A stretch of DNA of 64,000 nt from Myripristis murdjan (lineage: Eukaryota; Chordata; Actinopteri; Holocentriformes; Holocentridae), in NCBI RefSeq assembly GCF_902150065.1, contig NC_043983.1, positions 6,586,821 to 6,650,820 of the forward strand, written 5' to 3'. Of this stretch, positions 57,047 through 64,000 are shown piece after piece. A program made the position numbers and the translations under genes. Under the pieces are notes generated by a model. That model was not told the DNA's origin. It worked only from the letters and a program-made list of their open reading frames with translations, and searched no databases. Positions within the stretch are counted from its first letter, which is position 1; every line of letters starts with the position of its first letter.

Positions 57047-60000
57047 CACCACATTGTCCTGTAAAACAAACATAATAAGAACTGTTATTATTATTATATC
57101 CTCAAAATAAAGATGTTGAGGACATTATGGATTGCCGCTGCAGATTCTGGCTGTGAATGTGATAACTCAAATGCCGTTTTCATGTCTTTTAAAAGTTGCT
57201 TTCCACCTTTATGACTCCTGGAAAAAGTTCCTTAATGATTTTGGTGACCCTATGACTTCTCTGGCGCCACCATCAGGCCAAACTGTAAGCCTTAAAGTTA
57301 TAAAATCAAATTAAGAAAAGACAGGTTTTATTCAAATTTAATCAGGCATATGATGAAAAAAAAGAGGTAATCTTATTTTTAAAAAAACTGAATTACAATA
57401 AGGAGCAATTGTACGTCTCATTGCCATTATTTGCCAAAATGTAAAGCCGCAATTATCTTTGTTCTCATTTGTGATGTGACACTGCTTCTTTATTGAATTG
57501 ATAACATAATTACTTACCAATCATGTTACCACATGATTACTTACCAGTGATAACAAACATTTTATTCAGTAGCTGTCATTACACATATTGTATTAAAATA
57601 GTTTAACAGTTAAAACAACAGGAGCAAAACAATCCATTTACAGACATCTCACTTCTTAATAGTTAACCAAAATTTTAAACACTCTATAAATATATCCCAC
57701 TATCCCAGCCACATGTTTCCGTCCTGTTTTCAGTTTTTACTGTGAGATCTCCAGCTTCTTCCTCCACTGCTTTAATAAATCACAGTCCATTGGTTCAGCC
57801 TCTATTTTGTATCTCACATCCAGCCAAACCTGCACGCTCATAAAATTACATCTACTTAATCGTTCCTCATTCCTAAACGTCTTTATACAGAGCTATTAAT
57901 TATGAGTGGAATCCATGGATGCTGTGAGGTCTTGGATTACATAGATAATTTCTCTTTCACTGCATTTTTTTTTATCAATATATTTGTTAAAATAAGCCAT
58001 GTTTAGCCATGTTGGTCATATCAATCAACTGACAATCCTTACAACTTATTTCTCATTGAAAAGGGGACTAATCAGGCTTTCAAACAGTATAAAAGACAAC
58101 ATCAATCGGTATTGTTACATGGGAGAAATGATCAACTGAGAAAATATTGCAGGGGATTTTCTCAAAAAAAAAAAAAAAAAAAAAAAAAAGGTTGCTTCCC
58201 ACACAATTACCAGTGTCACTCATTCCAGAAATGCAGGATCCTTACAAGTTGTATCTCATTAGAAAGAGGACGAATCAGGCTTTACAATGGTATAAGATAC
58301 AACACTATTGGGTATAAATAAAGGGGAGAAATTATAGACTGAAAAAGCGATGCAGAACTTTTTTTTTTTTTGCTCAGTATATATATGCAATGTGTTTTAA
58401 AGAACCACTTTATTCACTGATATGCATTGATGAAAAATAAGTAAACTCATGCTTTTACAGAAAAAAAGTATTTTAAAACTAGTTATTGTCATTTTTACTA
58501 TGAGTGCATTTAAAATCTACCATTACCATTATAATTCTTGTGTGTTTGGAACATAACTAGGCTCTGAATGGGTTAACAATACTGCATGTTTTTAGGTATT
58601 AAAAAGTATTCAAGCGACCGCATTTGTCTCAGCCTACATAGCCGACATAATTATTCTTAGAAGAATGATAATTGTAGCTGCTCTTTCCTGCAATAAGCTT
58701 GTAAATTTTGTTTGAGCATATCAAAATAAAGTGGTTAGCTGGCCATTCATATAATTCCACATCTGGGTCATGTACTTGCGTAAAGGCGACTGTGTGTTTT
58801 CTGTTGCTGTTACTGACAGTGTCCAGGCTAAAAACTTACTCTTTCCCTTCTATCATCCTTGGGGCTTTTAGGGATATCAACATATGTTTTATTATTGTCT
58901 TTCTGCCTTTATATTAAATTTCTATTTGTTTCTGTAAATCAGTTTCTGTAGATTTTTTCTCCTCTGTTTTTCTCCTTGTTTTTTTTTTTTTTTTTTTTTT
59001 TTAAACATATTTTACTGCAATAGGCCTGCAACAGAGACCTGTTCCCCCATGAAGGCAGCAGATAACCTACCAGAGATAGGTCAGGCAAAATAGCCCTCAG
59101 TGAGCATATACGAGCTCTCTCAGCCCTTTACTTGAGCTGATGTCTGCCAGTGCTGTGCACACATGAAATGTTGGAGGAGTTGCTGAGGAGGAGCAGGAAG
59201 CAGGCGAGACCCCCAAAGGCCACAGCCCTGGGGAGGAATCCAGGAAGTTCACAGTGTATGACACAACCCAGGGTTTATAAATGTCTGGTGCTGTTCTTGA
59301 TGCAGCGTTGTGTTCAGCTCATTCTGATGGGAAAGGAGAGCGATGTCTCACTGCACGGCAACGTTCACAAGTCAGACATCATATGTAAACAGGCACTGTA
59401 CGAAGAAAAGGCTCCACAAGGAACCATCAGGGGTTCTACAATTAGGAACATCTGAGGGAAATCTTCCTTGAAAAACACACACATACACACACACAAACAC
59501 ACACGTATATATACATATTTATTTCCCCACAAGAGACCCCAAACAGAACAGTGCCTGTGTACTGATTCCAGCCCATATAAGTCATTAGACATTCTCTGTA
59601 ACCACTAGGCCATGCTCTTTACCCCAAACAGTTCTGCAGTGGACCAGTAAGGAACCCGCTACACAAGTATCTCTGGCTCTTACAGTGGGGGGCACGATGG
59701 CTGATGATAGGGCGAAGTGTTTGGTAAATCGGATTTAGTAATAACAACTGCAATGAGCTTGAATTTTGCATCTTTATTAATTGAGATGTGGTCACCTCAT
59801 ATTTCCTAATTCTTCATTCTTCACACGACACAATAAAATCACAAAATAAGATTGTTCAGGGTAAAGATGCCCCTCCCTCTCTCTCACACACACAAGCATG
59901 TATACACACCCACACATGCACACACATTTTTACCATGGAACTCTCACAATCTCACACACTTGTCCATGAACACCATTTCATAACTTCACCATCAGATTAT

Positions 60001-60376
60001 ATATTTTTGTTAATATTCTAACCACAGGTATGGATGTTGTTCCTCTTTTTATGTTGAAGGAACATGGGGCTGTTTTCAGTTTGAATACATAATTGGGGGA
60101 TTTTTCATTTTCTTTTTTTTTCTTTTTTTTTTTTTTTTTGCAGTTTGCAAAAAAAAAAAAAAAAAAAAAAGCAGATGGCCTGCTTGCTTAATTAAGGCCA
60201 TTGTGGTTGTTGTTCCTGAATTTGCTGGCTATATAGAGTTCCTCAGCCCAGGTGTGACTACAGGAAAACTGTCATGGGTGTGTGTCAAGTGCTTGCACCT
60301 GACATGCTGTTTTTCAAAATGAGCCCACAGTTCCATAGTTAGAGTGCTCCTCTCTCATGTATTGTGCCTTGCTCTG
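57047..60376. other. Region between the two DNase II loci
   Basis: Mostly AT-rich. A repeat of about 190 bases occurs twice in tandem (57995-58160 and 58200-58365; shared words CATTAGAAAG-like, AATCAGGCTTT, ACAGTATAAAAGACAACA), separated by an A tract. T and A tracts lie at 58978-59002 and 60112-60171, the latter nearly self-complementary. The 3' UTR of the right-hand DNase gene should lie near 60376. No further gene is supported. Confidence 0.5.
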
Positions 60377-62965
60377 TCACTTGCAGCCGATGTACCAGTC
60401 CACGGCCTGTCGGAAGGCCTTGTAAATGACCGGGTCGCGGGAGCACACCAGTCCTCCAGAACGCCACGCCTGGGTCCTCTCCCTGTTCATATCCCCCAGG
60501 CAGGTGAGCTGGTCCTCATAAGCCCAGGACACACACCACTTTGAGTGGTCGTCGTGGGACTGGAACAGGACCGGGCCGGGCAGCCGCACCCTCCTGACGT
60601 TCATGGTGTGTTTGGGGAGGGAGCAGTTGGAGGGCAGCTCGTGGTCTCTCTGCCAGGTCTCCACCAGCAGGTCGGTGTCCAGGACCTGTGCCACCCAGCC
60701 TGCATAGATATCTGCATGGACAACAGTGAGTTATAGTTTATATAGCACTTTCATTATCATAAAACACGGTTTAAACATAAAGACCTGTGCCGGGTGAGGC
60801 TCTTTGGGTTATTCGAGCACATGTTCTGCTCCCTAACTGTGACTGACTGATCGTAAAAAGTGGTTCAACATTCAAACGGTTCATGAGAGCTTCTACATTT
60901 CCAGCTCTGAACACCTGTGTCTGTCGGGTCTTTACTGGGAAAAACCCTCTGCTGCACAGGAAGTGATGCTGAAGTGATGATGAATAAAAGAAAGAGGCGG
61001 CTAGTTCACACGAGCAGCGACAAAGAAAGAGGACAAAAAAAAAAAAGATTGCCAGTTCAAGCAACTCAGACTACCTCAAGAGAAAATCAAGGGGAGAAGA
61101 CATCACTGCACTGGAGACACTGTTTGACTGACAAGTGACATGTGCAACACAGCAGTGATCCTGATCCCTTGGCACATGTCACCTAAATCACCAAAAAAAT
61201 ACTTATTGGTAAAATAAAATAAATTCAAATAAATAAATGAATGAATGGATACATATATATAGATAAATGAATCAAATAAATAAATAAAGAATTTGTAATG
61301 TAACGATTTGTAACGTCTGTGATTTAAAAGATGTTGAAAATGAATTTCATTTTATGTTTTATTGCACCCTGTATGATGACTTGAGGGTTCCTTTATTTGA
61401 GGCCATGCAAAACCAAAAACCTGAGCTATTCTGGGTCGATGATGGCCAGAAACTGAAATGGCTCTTTAATGCTGAAGTATTTAACACTGCAAATTTTATT
61501 TCTAAGGCCTGGAATAGAGGGCAGCATATTTTTGTTTAATTAATGCATAACCTGAGGGGCATATTTTGGATGTGCCTGGATTTGGATTTGACTTTGTATT
61601 CCTGATTTATTCTGATGCGTTTTTTTTTTTTTTGTTGTTGTTGTATGTTTGAGCATGGTTTGTAATGTGTACAGCAGTGTCTTATAAGTCCATACGGGCT
61701 GGGCTTCTGAAATTGAAGCATGACACTTAAATAAAAGAAAAAAAAACAATAAACAAAATTTTATGTTTGAGAGTATATTTTGCTGATATCATCTAATTTA
61801 CTAGTTTTGGAGAAGTGTTGGTTAGTGGCCTGTGCTTGCACATTTCATTGTTTTGTGTAAATTGTGTAATAAGACAGCAGACACTTTCACAAAGTTCTAA
61901 AATTTTGTGGACTTGTTGACTAACCTAACTGTTTAATTGTGCTGTAAAATTTTCTGCAATTTTTTGTGCTACTCATTTTAGGGCAAATGTCAAAATATTT
62001 TGTCTGGCACTGAAACAGGAACTTAATGGCATTAACATCGAAAATGCAAATGACCCGCAAGCGCATGAGGAATACCTTACCATCCACAAAGCGCTCTGAT
62101 TTGGCGAAGCTGACAAACTTCTCCCCTCGGGCTGAGACAAGCTCTTGCCTTCTCCTCGTGGAGGCCAGTGGCGGTTTGGAGCCCTTGCATAACTGGGCCA
62201 GCAGCGCCAGATCAGCCAAAAATGGAGCAGGCACAGAGCAGTTATAGAGACGTGGGTAAAGGTACACCATCTGCTGCACTGGAGGGAAAGGAGCATCCGT
62301 CAGAAAGCAGACAAAATGAAATACATGAGAGAATACTAAATGATACACTGGACTATTTATTCAGAGGCTACATGGCAATATTACTAGTAGCCACAATCAA
62401 AATGAGTCTGGAAAATTTCTGTGTTTAAATGTTACCTAAAAGGGTTGGAAAATTATATATTGCCAATTTAAAAGTAAAGTAAGCTTGCTATCATCACACA
62501 TAATCCACCCATGTATTGCCAATGGGACACCGATTGGTCTGAACCACTTGAATTCTCACGTGAGAATTTCATGACATCACTGGAAAAATTAATCGCCTGA
62601 TCCATTGCACAGTGGTGTTTATGTGGCATCACTGCATTGCGCATATTACATAAAAACAGGCATAGGAGTTACTGATGGCCTTGGTCCATCAGTGTGTAAA
62701 GATGTTTTTCAGCAAACACAGGATTTTGTAAGAGGAAGTTGGACAGGAGTGGGCACTGAGGTGCAGTAAGTCAAGGGCTGTTGCTTCATGAGCATTCACT
62801 CACCGATGAGGGGGAACTGGCCGTACTCATAGGTCATGCAGAGAGCTGTCTGGCCGTAGACTTTACCAGAGGAGGGGTAAAGGTAGCCCCTCTCCGGGAA
62901 TGAGGGGAAATGGGGAATGCTGTGGGACAACCAGAAACCCTGAGAGTGGTCAAAGAACAGCATCC
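60377..62965 (-). CDS. dnase2b: Deoxyribonuclease II beta, 3' part of gene
   Basis: DNase II enzymes cut double-stranded DNA at acid pH to 3'-phosphates; the beta form clears lens-fibre nuclear DNA in mammals. Three exons in frame are visible: 62965-62804, 62278-62081 and 60711-60377. They carry GFWLSHSIPHFPSFPERGYL, NCSVPAPFLADLALL, LVETWQRDHELPSNCSLP, the active-site DDHSKWCVSW and the family ending LTCLGDMNRERTQAWRSGG with a terminal GCK. The TWQR-LPSNCSLP block fits DNASE2B better than DNASE2. Phases agree at every junction. The 5' exons (signal peptide and CxDxGxxVDW start) lie beyond the right edge, so the gene is partial here only because of the window. Catalytic His and Lys are present. 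Confidence 0.9.
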
Positions 62966-64000
62966 CTGCAGGACACACACACACACACACACACACACCA
63001 ATATACGTGAGCACATACACACATGCACACACACACAGTGCCTGCGTGCTTTCCATCAAAGTCATTTCAGGTTGGTCAGTGATCCAGAGTCAACAGCGGT
63101 TATCACAGGGATGCTCTTTGCCCCGTTTCCTCCCCCTGACACCAAAACCGTATTGATCTGCTCTGTTCTGCAAAATCATTGTATCATATGGCAATCTGTA
63201 TTCCACAAAGCTGGAACGCAAATACAGTATACGTATGATGGTCCAGATGCAGGAAGCGAGATACGAATAACTGTCCCCTTAGTTTTGTTTGTATCCGCGA
63301 CTTCTTGTCGTTTTGTGAGTACCCATTGGTTTCTGGGATTCGCCAGTACCTTCTTATTTTTGCTTTCCTCTTATGTAAGAGAAAAGTTGACTGGTGGTCA
63401 AAAGCACACTCGCCAAGATAAGAAACAGCGTACTCTTTGTCACAGTCCACAAATTGCTTGTCCAACATATGGAGACAAATGCATGAAATGTCAAGGCATA
63501 ATCGTATGTAGATATTTCGATTTTATGTTTTAGAGTAATTATAAGGATTAAATTATTAAAATGAGAATATTTGGATGTAGACATTTGAGAGCTTGTTGAA
63601 ATAACAGCAAAAAAAGCCTACAGACTATATATGCATACATGAATTTTAGAGTATTTCTACAGAAGAACTGTATCTCTGACGGTGTCGTGGCTTCAGAAAC
63701 TGCCCCGCCCCGCGTTGTCACCATGCAGCGCTCCGCTTGGGTAGTGTGTGTTTTTGGTCTCCATTTTAACACTGAACCGTTTTCATTTTATTTCAGCAAA
63801 TGTACGACCTGCGTTGTGACGACTTTCACAGTTTTTTTTTTTTAACCATAGCTTTTTGACTCTTGTACAATGCCAGTTCTGATGCTCCAGAATGTAAAAT
63901 GTTCAGTCTGGAACTTTATTTTTCCAAGAGGGGAAATTTGAGCTGGCTCAGCACAAACTGCAAAATCACAATCAGCTCAGCTGCTGTTTGGTGGCACCTC
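62966..64000. other. DNASE2B intron at the window edge
   Basis: Directly upstream of the exon is an (AC)n tract (62972-62998). The rest is intronic by position: no upstream DNase II exon could be recognised up to 64000. Nothing else coding is supported. Confidence 0.5.

Noticed and set aside
63184-63584. Frames near the right edge considered as upstream DNASE2B exons
   Set aside because: None contains the expected VDW start or the segment before the SHSIPHFP block, so the real exons are probably beyond the window.

Overview
This 64 kb window is vertebrate nuclear DNA and almost certainly a teleost fish. Genes are split by GT-AG introns, dinucleotide repeats are dense, and the mobile elements are typical fish families (Tc1, hAT, pogo, piggyBac, Harbinger, a 3'-truncating LINE with a TCTA tail). 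Gene order and orientation reproduce human 1p22.3 as I remember it: CTBS(+), SPATA1(-), GNG5(+), RPF1(-), then DNase II genes(-). All gene identities come from reading translated exons by eye and from family knowledge; no search was run.

Layout. 1-5.5 kb: a palindromic MITE, then di-N-acetylchitobiase (CTBS, seven exons, 360 codons). 5.7-10.9 kb: SPATA1 on the minus strand, twelve exons, 533 codons, convergent with CTBS. 11-43 kb: about 33 kb with no counterpart between SPATA1 and GNG5 in mammals, where that pair is head to head. It holds an orphan first exon of a SEC14-like gene; an intact single-exon gene (14574-16226) joining an SGNH-hydrolase-like region to a long coiled coil and a basic, aromatic, Cys-containing tail; a recent tandem duplication of about 1.7 kb; a tandemly duplicated exon-like block, one copy of which contains a 0.9 kb pure-pyrimidine minisatellite; and a graveyard of DNA transposons and LINE tails with two embedded tRNA genes, Leu(CAG) and Gly(GCC).

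43.9-52.9 kb: GNG5 (two exons, 68 residues, CaaX box, apparent GC-AG intron) convergent with RPF1 (nine exons, 355 residues, Brix family). 54.5-63 kb: two DNase II family loci in tandem on the minus strand. The right-hand one looks like a normal DNASE2B whose 5' exons lie beyond the window; the left-hand one is fragmentary and has lost the catalytic HxK motif.

The conserved genes are housekeeping or tissue genes that do not form one pathway: lysosomal chitobiose cleavage, a spermatogenesis-associated coiled-coil protein, G-protein gamma subunit, ribosome biogenesis, and acid DNase. The most novel items are the SGNH/coiled-coil single-exon gene with its CRE-bearing upstream region, the low-complexity duplicated exon block, the intron-bearing pogo relative, and the catalytically disarmed DNase II paralogue.
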